DNA of 49,127 nucleotides from an uncultured Bacteroidales bacterium. GTDB lineage: Bacteria; Bacteroidota; Bacteroidia; Bacteroidales; Muribaculaceae. Below, one piece after another: positions 33,860 to 41,621 of this stretch. The stretch is taken from contig UQDU01000013.1 of NCBI GenBank assembly GCA_900539915.1, positions 1 through 49,127 on the forward strand, read 5' to 3'. Below the pieces are notes generated by a model. It had not been told where the DNA came from. It saw only the letters and a program-made list of their open reading frames with translations, and did no database searches. Both the position numbers and the translations under genes were made by a program. Position 1 is the stretch's first letter. Every line of letters starts with the position of its first letter.

Positions 33860-34804
33860 TCAATGGTGGCTGCGCGATGTAGGTTGCGCCTCCTCGGCGG
33901 TCGGATGCTTGGGAAGCTTGAGCTTGATGGTGTCAAAGCCCTCGCCATACACGCCGTTGACAAGCCCCTGGGCTATAAACGCATGCTCGTCAATGCTCTT
34001 GACTATACGGAATATGGTCACAGACTCGTAGCGGCGGCACATCACCAAAAGCACCTTCACATCGTGCTTGCTGTACCAGCCCACACCATCAAGCACTGTG
34101 CACCCGCGGTGGGCCGATGACAGCACCGCATCCGCTATCTCCTTCCAGTGCGACGAAATGATGGTAAACTGCACCGCCTGACGGTTGGTGTTGATAATCA
34201 CATCGGCGAGCATCGGCACCACGAAAAGGAATACCACACCGTAGATGGTAGTCTCGATGCTGTGGAATATGAAATATGACGACCCGATGATACACATGTC
34301 GATGTATATCATCATGCGTCCGAACGACACATTGCTCTTTTTAGATACGATAGCCGCCACAATATCCGTGCCACCCGTAGAGCCGTTGTGGATATATGTG
34401 AGACCCACTCCGAAACCGCCCATAATGGCTCCGATAAGCACGTTCATGAAATCCTGGCCTTTGACTATCGGCTCGTGGAAAAATGGCTGGAAGAATCCGA
34501 TGCCGAGCGACAGCACCGTGGCTCCGAATATGGTGCGGATCACGAACGTTTTGCCGACCTTACGCCACGCTATAGCAAGAAGTATGGCATTGACGACATA
34601 TGCCGTGACCGCCACAGGTATCCCGTAGCTGAAATGCTCCTGAGTGACGAAATACACTATGGTACTCACACCGGTCACTCCTCCGATGACCACCTTTTCC
34701 GGCAGCACAAACGCGCAAAAACCGAAGGCATACATCGTGAGGCCCAATGTGATGATGATATAGTCCTTGGCCGAAAGCCAAATCTTGTTATAAGGCAGTG
34801 TCAT
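33860..34804 (-). CDS. YitT family membrane protein (DUF161/DUF2179)
   Basis: A 314-residue protein. Five to six TM helices (about 12-205) include YAFGFCAFVLPEKVVIGGVTGVSTIVYF and GGFGVGLTYIHNGSTGGTDIVAAIVSKK, the YitT hallmark. The C-terminal cytosolic DUF2179 domain (about 215-295, QFTIISSHWKEIADAVLSSAHRGCTVLDGVGWYSK) may bind a small ligand. Function is unknown. The frame is open to 35089, but the region beyond 34804 overlaps the divergent gene and its promoter, so the ATG at 34804 is chosen. Confidence 0.9.
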   Translation of the reverse strand: MTLPYNKIWLSAKDYIIITLGLTMYAFGFCAFVLPEKVVIGGVTGVSTIVYFVTQEHFSYGIPVAVTAYVVNAILLAIAWRKVGKTFVIRTIFGATVLSLGIGFFQPFFHEPIVKGQDFMNVLIGAIMGGFGVGLTYIHNGSTGGTDIVAAIVSKKSNVSFGRMMIYIDMCIIGSSYFIFHSIETTIYGVVFLFVVPMLADVIINTNRQAVQFTIISSHWKEIADAVLSSAHRGCTVLDGVGWYSKHDVKVLLVMCRRYESVTIFRIVKSIDEHAFIAQGLVNGVYGEGFDTIKLKLPKHPTAEEAQPTSRSHH

Positions 34805-34829
34805 TATGGTGTTATTTTTTAAGGCTGTG

Positions 34830-34837
34830 CAAACATA
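34830..34837 (-). promoter_or_regulatory. -7 box of the YitT gene
   Basis: TATGTTTG on the minus strand, 25 bp before the ATG at 34804. Confidence 0.5.
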
Positions 34838-34880
34838 GCAATTTTTTTCGTTTTGAACACCCAAATGGCCGAGATATTTG

Positions 34881-34888
34881 TAACTTTG
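34881..34888 (+). promoter_or_regulatory. -7 box of the divergent beta-barrel gene
   Basis: TAACTTTG on plus. The -33 element at the right spacing is weak (TGG near 34866). The ATG used lies at 34935. Confidence 0.5.
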
Positions 34889-34934
34889 TGCAAAGCATGT
34901 GCATGACGCATGTTGCATTTCATCCTCCTTGACC

Positions 34935-35708
34935 ATGATACATCCCACACGCATAGCAACCGCGATACTCACATCCATATCCCTGTCATTCATCACACCT
35001 GCGGCCTCCCATGGGGCGGAGTTTTTTGACACACGTCCGGCAGACAGATTCATGGAAATCGGCATCCATGGGCTTGCCGGCACAAGCACACTGCTGCAAA
35101 ACTACCAGAGCTGCTACCCTGTCATTTCCGACATAGACATGTCGGCAGGATTTGCCGGCGGTATCGGCGGCTCTGTGACATTCGGGCTTCGGAACTATCT
35201 GGCCCTCAGCACCGAACTAAATTTCATGGCCCGTAACAGCAGCATCGACATGGCATTTCGTGGCACGGATGAGATACCTACCTCGGCCATACTCCTCTCC
35301 AACCGGTCCTATTCTTTTGAAGTCCCTGTCTATATATCTGTCAGGTTCAACCTGGCCGACAATGTGCGCTGGAATCTGCAAGGAGGATTCTATTACTCTC
35401 TCGGGCTGACCGGCACCCAGCATCAGACCCTCTTAAGCTCCTATATCAACGAGTTGGGGCAGATGGTCAACATATATGAGAAATTAGATGCCGGCTTCTA
35501 TAACGACCCCGATGCCTTCATAAATTCGCAGTACCGCTCTGACTGGGGATTGATGGTGGGCTCATCAGTTGACGTATGGAAGCATGTCACCGTAGGTTTC
35601 CGCGTCATGTTCGGCCTGAAAAACGTCGCAAACGACTCCGAATCCGGCACCATCAATCCTCGTGTACGCAATCTGGCTGCACTCGGCACTGTGGGATGGC
35701 GTTTTTAA
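34935..35708 (+). CDS. Outer-membrane beta-barrel protein (PorT-like)
   Basis: A 257-residue protein with a signal peptide (hydrophobic IATAILTSISLSFITPAA, cleavage near SHGA). Amphipathic strands follow: FMEIGIHGLAGTSTLL, GFAGGIGGSVTFGLRNYLALSTELNFMAR, SYSFEVPVYISVRFNLADNVRWNLQGGFYYSLGL, DWGLMVGSSVDVWKHVTVGFRVMFGL, and the terminal TVGWRF with a C-terminal aromatic residue. It resembles the Bacteroidetes PorT/outer-membrane beta-barrel family. An earlier in-frame ATG (34899) would place 12 hydrophilic residues before the signal; 34935 fits better. No functional hint comes from neighbours. Confidence 0.82.
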   Translation: MIHPTRIATAILTSISLSFITPAASHGAEFFDTRPADRFMEIGIHGLAGTSTLLQNYQSCYPVISDIDMSAGFAGGIGGSVTFGLRNYLALSTELNFMARNSSIDMAFRGTDEIPTSAILLSNRSYSFEVPVYISVRFNLADNVRWNLQGGFYYSLGLTGTQHQTLLSSYINELGQMVNIYEKLDAGFYNDPDAFINSQYRSDWGLMVGSSVDVWKHVTVGFRVMFGLKNVANDSESGTINPRVRNLAALGTVGWRF

Positions 35709-35717
35709 CCCATCCCG

Positions 35718-35748
35718 TTGCATAAATGAATTTTTAATACTACCTTTG
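35718..35748 (+). promoter_or_regulatory. Promoter of tRNA-Ser
   Basis: TTG (35718-35720), 20 bp, TACCTTTG (35741-35748), 17 bp before the mature tRNA 5' end. Confidence 0.65.
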
Positions 35749-35765
35749 CACTATCATAAACCCAC

Positions 35766-35853
35766 GGAGTGGTGCTCGAGTGGCTGAAGAGGCACGCCTG
35801 GAAAGCGTGTATACGCCAAAAGCGTATCCCGAGTTCGAATCTCGGTCACTCCG
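35766..35853 (+). tRNA. tRNA-Ser(GGA)
   Basis: 88 nt. Acceptor arms GGAGTGG and TCACTCC pair (one G-U), discriminator G. The anticodon arm CACGC-CTGGAAA-GCGTG gives anticodon GGA (UCC/UCU codons). A long variable arm (TATACGCCAAAAGCGTAT) and the T-arm CCGAG-TTCGAAT-CTCGG are present. CCA is not encoded. Confidence 0.97.
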
Positions 35854-35860
35854 CAAGTTC

Positions 35861-35903
35861 AAAAGCCCGAAACTTCATTATCGGAAGTTTCGGGCTTTTG
35901 TTT
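35861..35903 (+). terminator. Terminator after tRNA-Ser
   Basis: AAAAGCCCGAAACTTC pairs perfectly with GAAGTTTCGGGCTTTT (16 bp) around a 7-nt loop, 8 nt after the tRNA. Confidence 0.9.
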
Positions 35904-35957
35904 ACCTCCGACTGGCTACACCCAATGCAATAATACATCTAAGGTCTGAGGATCCTA

Positions 35958-36006
35958 TAAAAGGAATAGGCTGTGCCGTAAATATTGTGATTACGACACA
36001 GCCTAT
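35958..36006 (-). terminator. Terminator of fabF
   Basis: Minus strand: ATAGGCTGTGTCGTAA pairs with TTACGGCACAGCCTAT (one mismatch), then TCCTTTTAT. It lies 23 nt past the fabF stop. Confidence 0.75.
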
Positions 36007-36028
36007 AATATCGGTAGGTAAGCAGAGC

Positions 36029-37300
36029 TTACTTTTCGTACTTCTTGAAGATGACGGTAGCGTTGTGGCCTCCGAAACCGAAGGAATTGCTCAACGCTGC
36101 GCGGACTTCGCGGTGCTCGGCCTTGTTGAAGGTGAGGTTAAGCGATTCGTAGTCGATTTCCTCGTCCTTGTCGTCCTCGGCATGGTTGATGGTGGGAGGG
36201 ATGATGCCATTGATGATGGCCTGGATGCTGAACATTGCCTCCAGAGCACCTGTGGCACCGAGAAGGTGGCCGGTCATTGACTTGGTAGAGCTGATGTTGA
36301 GCTTCTTCACAGCATCGCCGAATACGCCACGGATAGCCTTGATTTCAGAGATGTCACCTACGGGAGTAGATGTGCCATGGACGTTGATGTAGTCGATGTC
36401 CTCGGGCTTCATGTTGGCATCCTCAAGGGCATTACGCATAGCGAGCATCGCACCGAGACCCTCGGGGTGTGTAGCAGTCAGGTGGTGGGCATCGGCACTG
36501 AGACCGCCGCCGGCCATCTCGGCATATATCTTGGCTCCACGTGCGAGAGCGTGTTCAAGAGTCTCAAGCACGAGCACTACAGAACCTTCACCCATGACGA
36601 AGCCGTCACGGCTCTTGCTGAAAGGACGTGAAGCTGTCTCGGGGCTGTCGTTACGTGTAGAGAGGGCGTGCATGGAGTTGAAACCGCCCACACCTGCCGG
36701 GTATATGGCAGCTTCAGCACCACCGGTGATGATGGCGTCAGCCTTGCCCAGGCGGAGCAGGTTGAATGCGTCGACGATAGCGTTGTTAGATGAAGCACAA
36801 GCCGAAACCACACCGTAGTTGGGACCATGGAAACCGTATTCCATAGAGATGTGGCCGCTGGCTATGTCGGCAATCATCTTGGGGATGAAGAAGGGGTTGT
36901 ATTTAGGACCCTGTTCCTGATGGCAAGCATAATATCCGGCTTCCTCCTCAAAAGTGTGGAGACCGCCGATGCCGGCAGCGACGATTACGCCTACACGGTC
37001 AGGGTTGATAGAGCCGTCGGTTGCATCGAGAGCAGCATCCTTGACAGCCTGACGGGCTGCAACGAGAGCATACTGGGCATACAGGTCAAGCTGGCGCTCC
37101 TTGCGACGGTCAAAGTGGTCAGAAGCCTTGAAATCCTTGACTTCACAGGCAAACTGGGTCTTGAATTTAGAAGCATCGAAATGGGTGATGGGACCCGCGC
37201 CTGACTTGCCGGCTACGGCAGCTTCCCATGTTGATGTTACGTCATTGCCGAGGGGTGTGATGGCTCCAAGGCCTGTAACAACTACTCTCTTTAATTCCAT
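36029..37300 (-). CDS. fabF: 3-oxoacyl-[acyl-carrier-protein] synthase II
   Basis: A 423-residue condensing enzyme that elongates acyl-ACP with malonyl-ACP. The thiolase fold starts RVVVTGLGAITPLGNDV; the nucleophile is the Cys of VVSACASSNNAI (about C169), and the two active-site His residues are in NVHGTSTPVGD and KSMTGHLLGATGALEA. The C-terminal NSFGFGGHNATVIFKKY is canonical. acpP lies 199 bp upstream in the same direction with a terminator-like hairpin between, and no clear separate promoter was found; transcription probably reads through from acpP. Confidence 0.96.
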   Translation of the reverse strand: MELKRVVVTGLGAITPLGNDVTSTWEAAVAGKSGAGPITHFDASKFKTQFACEVKDFKASDHFDRRKERQLDLYAQYALVAARQAVKDAALDATDGSINPDRVGVIVAAGIGGLHTFEEEAGYYACHQEQGPKYNPFFIPKMIADIASGHISMEYGFHGPNYGVVSACASSNNAIVDAFNLLRLGKADAIITGGAEAAIYPAGVGGFNSMHALSTRNDSPETASRPFSKSRDGFVMGEGSVVLVLETLEHALARGAKIYAEMAGGGLSADAHHLTATHPEGLGAMLAMRNALEDANMKPEDIDYINVHGTSTPVGDISEIKAIRGVFGDAVKKLNISSTKSMTGHLLGATGALEAMFSIQAIINGIIPPTINHAEDDKDEEIDYESLNLTFNKAEHREVRAALSNSFGFGGHNATVIFKKYEK

Positions 37301-37381
37301 ATATGGTGAATTTTTAGATTAAGTGTCGCTTGAATGTAAGGAGATAGGGACAGAGGGAGAGAATGAGGTAGGAGTAGAGGT

Positions 37382-37424
37382 AAAAAAGCGAGGGCCGTCA
37401 AGAGCGTTCTGACGGCCATCACGC
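37382..37424 (-). terminator. Terminator-like hairpin between acpP and fabF
   Basis: Minus strand: GGCCGTCA (37417-37410) pairs with TGACGGCC (37400-37393), reinforced by an outer GCG/CGC pairing, then TTTTTTA. It would partly end acpP transcripts before fabF. Confidence 0.75.
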
Positions 37425-37499
37425 TTGATGTAGTCTTTTCACTTTGCGCGGGGGTGCGGTCTGACCGCCTCATCCCGGCATGTCGCGGACAAAGAGTGA

Positions 37500-37733
37500 T
37501 TATTTGTTAGCTTCGATGTAAGCGATAGCGTCGCCGACAGTGGTAATGCCTTCAGCCTTGTCATCGGGGATGGTGATGCCGAATTCTTTTTCAAATTCCA
37601 TGATGAGCTCAACAGTGTCGAGGCTGTCAGCGCCGAGATCCTTTGTGAACTCTGCTGTTTCGGTTACTTCGTTTTCGTCAACGCCGAGCTTGTCAACGAT
37701 GATAGCTTTCACGCGTGATGCGATTTCTGACAT
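37500..37733 (-). CDS. acpP: Acyl carrier protein
   Basis: A 77-residue ACP, the normal length. The phosphopantetheine attachment site is Ser37 in DLGADSLDTVELIMEFE. The sequence is highly acidic and helical (VKAIIVDKLGVDENEVTETAEF, GITIPDDKAEGITTVGDAIAYIE). It carries the growing acyl chain for fatty-acid synthesis and supplies hydroxyacyl groups to LpxA. It is transcribed from a -7 box TAAATTTG at 37781-37774 and lies just upstream of fabF, the usual gene order. Confidence 0.97.
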   Translation of the reverse strand: MSEIASRVKAIIVDKLGVDENEVTETAEFTKDLGADSLDTVELIMEFEKEFGITIPDDKAEGITTVGDAIAYIEANK

Positions 37734-37773
37734 AGTGTTTTAGTTATTTGGTTAGTAAAATCATTTCGCAGTG

Positions 37774-37781
37774 CAAATTTA
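37774..37781 (-). promoter_or_regulatory. -7 box of acpP
   Basis: TAAATTTG on the minus strand, 40 bp before the ATG. The -33 element is not obvious. Confidence 0.5.
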
Positions 37782-37923
37782 GAGAAAAATTTCCGAAATG
37801 GAAAACATTTACATGCAAGAAATGAGTTTTTATGCTCAAAACTGCCCAAAGTGCGCAATGAGACACCTGTAGCCCCTATCAGCCAATATGTTAAATCTTC
37901 ACCGCGCATCATCGGAAACGACC

Positions 37924-37961
37924 GGAGCCGCTACTCGCGTCAATGTGCGCGTAGCGGCTCC
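37924..37961. other. Hairpin past the phosphohexomutase gene
   Basis: GGAGCCGCTAC (37924-37934) and GTAGCGGCTCC (37951-37961) form a perfect 11-bp stem with a 16-nt loop. No T-run on the minus strand; it may still mark the 3' end of the mutase mRNA. A run of nine G follows at 37975-37983. Confidence 0.55.
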
Positions 37962-38009
37962 AGGATTCAGACCAGGGGGGGGGAGTGATGCTACCACCCC
38001 GTCATATCA

Positions 38010-39761
38010 TCAGGCTATGCCGAGATCGCGCTTTACAGCCTCGATCTTGTTGTCGGCCTCGCTGATGGCGCGGTCGTAGTCGGCGGCTGATGCCATAGTG
38101 CCGCGGACTTCGATGTAGAACTTGATCTTAGGCTCGGTGCCCGAGGGACGTACCGACACCTTGGAGCCATCCTCGGTGAAGTATTGCAGCACGTTTGAGG
38201 TGGTGGGCATATCAAGTTTGGAGACTTTGCCTGTGCGCAGGTCGGTCATGTTGAGGCTGTCGTAGTCCTTGACTTCGACCACGGGACTGCCGCCGAGCTG
38301 CTTGGGAGGATTCTCGCGGAAATTCTTCATCATGGCCACGATTTCTTCGGCTCCCGTCTTGCCCTTGCGCACTACCGATATGCCGGCCTCACGAGAGAAA
38401 CCGTATTTGATATAGATATCCTGGAGCATCTGGAGGAAGTCCATACCCTTATCCTTGGCCCATGCACATGCCTCTGCCATGAGGGAGATGGCCGAAACGG
38501 CATCCTTGTCACGGGCAAAGTCCTCGGCGAGGAATCCGTAGCTCTCTTCACCGCCACCGAGGTATCGGCCGGTGCCTTCATGGTCGCGGATCACCGAGGC
38601 AATCCACTTGAATCCGGTGTAGCAGTCATACATGGGTATGTTGTTGGCGTCGGCGATGGCTTTGATGGCTTCGGTGGTGACGATGGTCTTGACGATATAC
38701 TCGTTGCCCTTGATACGTCCCAGCTCGATATTGCGTGTAATGATATAATTAAGGAGTATCATTACAATCTGGTTGCCGTTGATGAGCACATATTCGCCCT
38801 TGTTGTCGCGGATTACAGCTCCGATACGGTCAGCATCGGGGTCTGAAGCCATGACGAGGTCGGCGCCCACTTCCTTGGCTTTGGCGATAGCCATGGCCAT
38901 GGCCGAGGGAACTTCGGGGTTAGGAGACTCTACTGTCGGGAAGTCTCCGCTCGGCACGTCCTGCTCAGGCACATGGATAATGTTCTTGAATCCGTAGTTG
39001 CGAAGCGATTCGGGGATGAGTTTTACGCCTGTGCCGTGGATAGGAGTGTAGACTATCCTGAGATCGGCGTGACGCTCTATCGAATCGGGGCTGAGCGACA
39101 GTCCTTTGATGGCAGAGAGGAATGCATTGTCCACTTCCTCGCCTATAATCTGTATATTGTCGGGGTTGCCCTTGAATTTGATGTCGTTGACGCTCTTGAT
39201 TTTCTCCACATTGTTGATGATGTTGACATCATGGGGAGCGATAATCTGTGCGCCGTCGGCCCAATAGGCCTTGTAGCCGTTATATTCCTTGGGGTTGTGG
39301 CTGGCGGTGATGTTGACGCCGCTCTGGCATCCGAGATGACGGATGGCAAACGAAAGCTCGGGTGTGGGACGGAAGCTGTCAAACAGATACACCTTGATAC
39401 CGTTGGCCGAGAAAATATCGGCTACGATTTCGGCAAATTTGCGGCTGTTGTTACGCACATCGTGGCCTACAACCACCTTGATTTCAGGCTCGTCGACAAA
39501 TGCCTCCTTGAGATAGTTGGCCAGACCCTGTGTGGCTGCACCCACAGTGTAGATGTTCATACGGTTTGTACCGGCACCCATGATGCCGCGCAGACCTCCC
39601 GTGCCAAATTCAAGGTCTTTGTAAAACGACTCTATGAGTTCGGTCTTGTCTGTAGCGTCGAGCATACGGCGCACCTCGGCGCGTGTGGTTTCGTCATAAG
39701 CATCGGTCAGCCATGCTTCAGCCTTGGCTGTCACCTGCTTTATAAGCTCCTGGTTGTCCAT
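38010..39761 (-). CDS. Phospho-sugar mutase (PGM2-like phosphoglucomutase/phosphomannomutase)
   Basis: A 583-residue alpha-D-phosphohexomutase. Domain 1 has GTGGLRGIMGAGTNRMN and the phosphoserine loop TASHNPKEYNGYK (Ser about 152); domain 2 has the metal site DPDADRIG; domain 3 the sugar loop GGEESYGFL; domain 4 the phosphate-binding RPSGTEPKIKFYI. Length and the N-terminal extension fit the PGM2-like branch that interconverts hexose (or pentose) 1- and 6-phosphates. It is monocistronic with its own promoter. Glucose versus mannose preference cannot be read from sequence. Confidence 0.94.
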   Translation of the reverse strand: MDNQELIKQVTAKAEAWLTDAYDETTRAEVRRMLDATDKTELIESFYKDLEFGTGGLRGIMGAGTNRMNIYTVGAATQGLANYLKEAFVDEPEIKVVVGHDVRNNSRKFAEIVADIFSANGIKVYLFDSFRPTPELSFAIRHLGCQSGVNITASHNPKEYNGYKAYWADGAQIIAPHDVNIINNVEKIKSVNDIKFKGNPDNIQIIGEEVDNAFLSAIKGLSLSPDSIERHADLRIVYTPIHGTGVKLIPESLRNYGFKNIIHVPEQDVPSGDFPTVESPNPEVPSAMAMAIAKAKEVGADLVMASDPDADRIGAVIRDNKGEYVLINGNQIVMILLNYIITRNIELGRIKGNEYIVKTIVTTEAIKAIADANNIPMYDCYTGFKWIASVIRDHEGTGRYLGGGEESYGFLAEDFARDKDAVSAISLMAEACAWAKDKGMDFLQMLQDIYIKYGFSREAGISVVRKGKTGAEEIVAMMKNFRENPPKQLGGSPVVEVKDYDSLNMTDLRTGKVSKLDMPTTSNVLQYFTEDGSKVSVRPSGTEPKIKFYIEVRGTMASAADYDRAISEADNKIEAVKRDLGIA

Positions 39762-39815
39762 ATTAGTGTCAATTTGAAAGTGTTAGATTGCTACTTTTGA
39801 AATTTAAGGGAATAG

Positions 39816-39847
39816 CAAATATAAGTATTAACAACCAAACTGACAAA
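39816..39847 (-). promoter_or_regulatory. Promoter of the phosphohexomutase gene
   Basis: Minus strand: TTTG (39847-39844), 20 bp, TATATTTG (39823-39816); leader about 50 nt. Confidence 0.65.
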
Positions 39848-39910
39848 TCCAGCCTGTATGCAACGTGTGAAACAATATTAAAACCTCAGCATGACGACCG
39901 AGAAAATGTT

Positions 39911-39941
39911 TTGCCCATAGGGAAAAAATGTGTACCTTTGC
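39911..39941 (+). promoter_or_regulatory. Promoter of tRNA-Leu
   Basis: TTTG (39911-39914), 19 bp, TACCTTTG (39934-39941), 22 bp before the tRNA. The -7 box is identical to that of tRNA-Ser. Confidence 0.68.
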
Positions 39942-39963
39942 AGCACAATTCCATCCACACGAT

Positions 39964-40045
39964 GCGCATGTGGCGTAATTGGTAGCCGCGTTAGACTTAG
40001 GATCTAATGTCTCAGGACGTGGGGGTTCGAGTCCCTTCATGCGCA
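39964..40045 (+). tRNA. tRNA-Leu(UAG)
   Basis: 82 nt. Acceptor GCGCATG pairs with CATGCGC, discriminator A. The anticodon arm TTAGA-CTTAGGA-TCTAA gives anticodon UAG. The long variable arm and GGGTTCGAGTCCC-type T-arm fit a class II tRNA. CCA is not encoded. Confidence 0.95.
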
Positions 40046-40050
40046 CAACA

Positions 40051-40090
40051 AGTAGGCTGTGTCAAATCTGACGCAGTCTACTTTTTATTT
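40051..40090 (+). terminator. Terminator after tRNA-Leu
   Basis: AGTAGGCTGTGTCA pairs with TGACGCAGTCTACT (two G-U pairs), loop AATC, then TTTTATTTT. Confidence 0.88.
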
Positions 40091-40133
40091 TAAACAATCT
40101 CATTATTCTTCACAATGCAGAAAATGCAATGTC

Positions 40134-41411
40134 CTATGAATGTTTGGAGACTTCCCAATAACCTCCACGGTCTGCACCTATACGTTTTATCACCCCTTCT
40201 TCCTGCAATTTCTTGAGATGTTTGGAAACTGCTCGGTCTGATATGGAAAGCATTATCGCAAGTTCGTTAATAGTCACTAACGGATTCTCCGACATTTCGC
40301 TAACTATCCTGTCACGAGTTTTCTCTGAACTTTTCTCTGAACCTTTCTCTGAACCTTTCTCTGAACCTTTCTCTGAACCTTGATGCTTGCTGAAGTCTGT
40401 AGTGCCGCCCAGGCTGATTGCAACAAATTTCTCACGGGGAATATGTACGGTAACACCTCCCTGTTCCACAGAGAATGTAGGCGGAGTCAGACCGTCAGCT
40501 TTAAATCCGGTGACAATTTTCTCGATGCCCCTACCCCATGCCTCAATGAATCCAGCACGATAGAAAGCCTCTGCCATTTTCGGATTACGAGGTTGAGAGG
40601 TATGCTTATTCATAAGCCTATCAACCGATAAGTCATCGGGCAACTTTCCATCGTTCCATAGTCTGATATGATCTCCGTAAATGCTCATCTGGGTCCATGT
40701 GCCCTGATGGTCTCGGTGGACTATCGAGTTACATATTATCTCGCGCAGAGCTTCTTCCGGGAGTTCAAGCGGCTCGATACGTTGCAATCCCTCGTAGTGG
40801 ATAGGACGAATCAGATACTTTTCATCCAAAACACGCAGCACCCTTTCAGGCATCTGTATGAGGTTGCCATCAATAATTTCCTGACTTAACAGGTCAAAAT
40901 TAGTTGTGCCGAAACGCCCAATTTTGAAGCTCGAAGTAACAAAACGCCGTTGAGGATATTTGCCAAAAAGCAAAATCGCTCCATTGCAGGGCACACCGTC
41001 CTCCATCAGACCAAGATTGGATATGACCTCCTCAGGGGTGGAGTTATAAGCATCCGGCGACATTCGCTTCGCCTTGATACCCTTCTCCAAGAAATATCTG
41101 ATTGCATCCGAATCAATATCTTCTATTGTCGCACCATAACATGGAAGATCTTCCCAGCTTCTTCCAAATTTCCTCATCAGAAATTGTTGTAATGCCAATC
41201 CTCTCAACTCCTGGTTGGTTGCTCCACTGCGGACATAAAATACCCCCTTGTAAGAAATCGGTATATTGGAGTGTTCGATGTCTATCTTGATTATATCTTT
41301 GCCTTCTCGCTCAATATGACTGACCATCGGAACGATACCCAGCATGGTTACAATCTTATTGGGTATGTCCTCCAACTGCTGATGCAGATGAGACACACCG
41401 ATAACAGACAT
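40134..41411 (-). CDS. Schlafen/AlbA_2-type ATP-binding transcriptional regulator, 5' end damaged or unusual
   Basis: A 425-residue protein from the first ATG. It resembles COG2865 regulators: AlbA_2 domain (DIPNKIVTMLGIVPMV, GVFYVRSGATNQELRG), a central region, an HATPase-like part (LREIICNSIVHRDHQGTWTQMSIYGDHIRLWNDGKLP, AFYRAGFIEAWGRGIEKI), a (GSEK)-repeat linker and a C-terminal winged helix (NPLVTINELAIMLSISDRAVSKHLKKLQEEGVIKRIG). The same frame stays open upstream to 41549 and encodes the missing AlbA_2 start (NTEYKRIWKDEYLKWVCGFA, then NAHGGQIYIGIGDD), but no ATG, GTG or TTG is found there. So the true start is unclear, or the gene is mutated. Confidence 0.78.
   Translation of the reverse strand: MSVIGVSHLHQQLEDIPNKIVTMLGIVPMVSHIEREGKDIIKIDIEHSNIPISYKGVFYVRSGATNQELRGLALQQFLMRKFGRSWEDLPCYGATIEDIDSDAIRYFLEKGIKAKRMSPDAYNSTPEEVISNLGLMEDGVPCNGAILLFGKYPQRRFVTSSFKIGRFGTTNFDLLSQEIIDGNLIQMPERVLRVLDEKYLIRPIHYEGLQRIEPLELPEEALREIICNSIVHRDHQGTWTQMSIYGDHIRLWNDGKLPDDLSVDRLMNKHTSQPRNPKMAEAFYRAGFIEAWGRGIEKIVTGFKADGLTPPTFSVEQGGVTVHIPREKFVAISLGGTTDFSKHQGSEKGSEKGSEKGSEKSSEKTRDRIVSEMSENPLVTINELAIMLSISDRAVSKHLKKLQEEGVIKRIGADRGGYWEVSKHS
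40321..40380 (-). repeat. 12-bp tandem repeat, five copies, coding for (G/S)SEK
   Basis: Five head-to-tail copies of TTCTCTGAACCT (plus strand), one with a single change, encode GSEK four times and SSEK once. It is an in-frame repeat linker between the ATPase-like part and the winged helix, so copy-number change would alter linker length by four residues without a frameshift. Confidence 0.92.
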
Positions 41412-41621
41412 ATCATCGCCAATGCCGATGTATATCTGTCCGCCATGAGCGTTAGCAAAGCCGCATACCCATTTGAGGTACTCGTCTTTCCATATCCGCT
41501 TATATTCAGTATTATGGTTCTCGTTGGGCTTATCAGTAACGGAGTGGTATCAAAATAAGACAATCAGACATGCTTTCTATCAGCAAGCAACATGTGGCAT
41601 CACAGGGGGAAGGAGGCGGAA

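Noticed and set aside
38973..39800. Plus-strand open frame of 275 codons opposite the phosphohexomutase
   Set aside because: Shadow of a conserved enzyme; no motif, signal or promoter of its own.
39964..41621. Genomic island integrated at tRNA-Leu
   Set aside because: I looked for an integrase and for a repeated tRNA 3' end downstream; neither is visible, and the tRNA has its own terminator.
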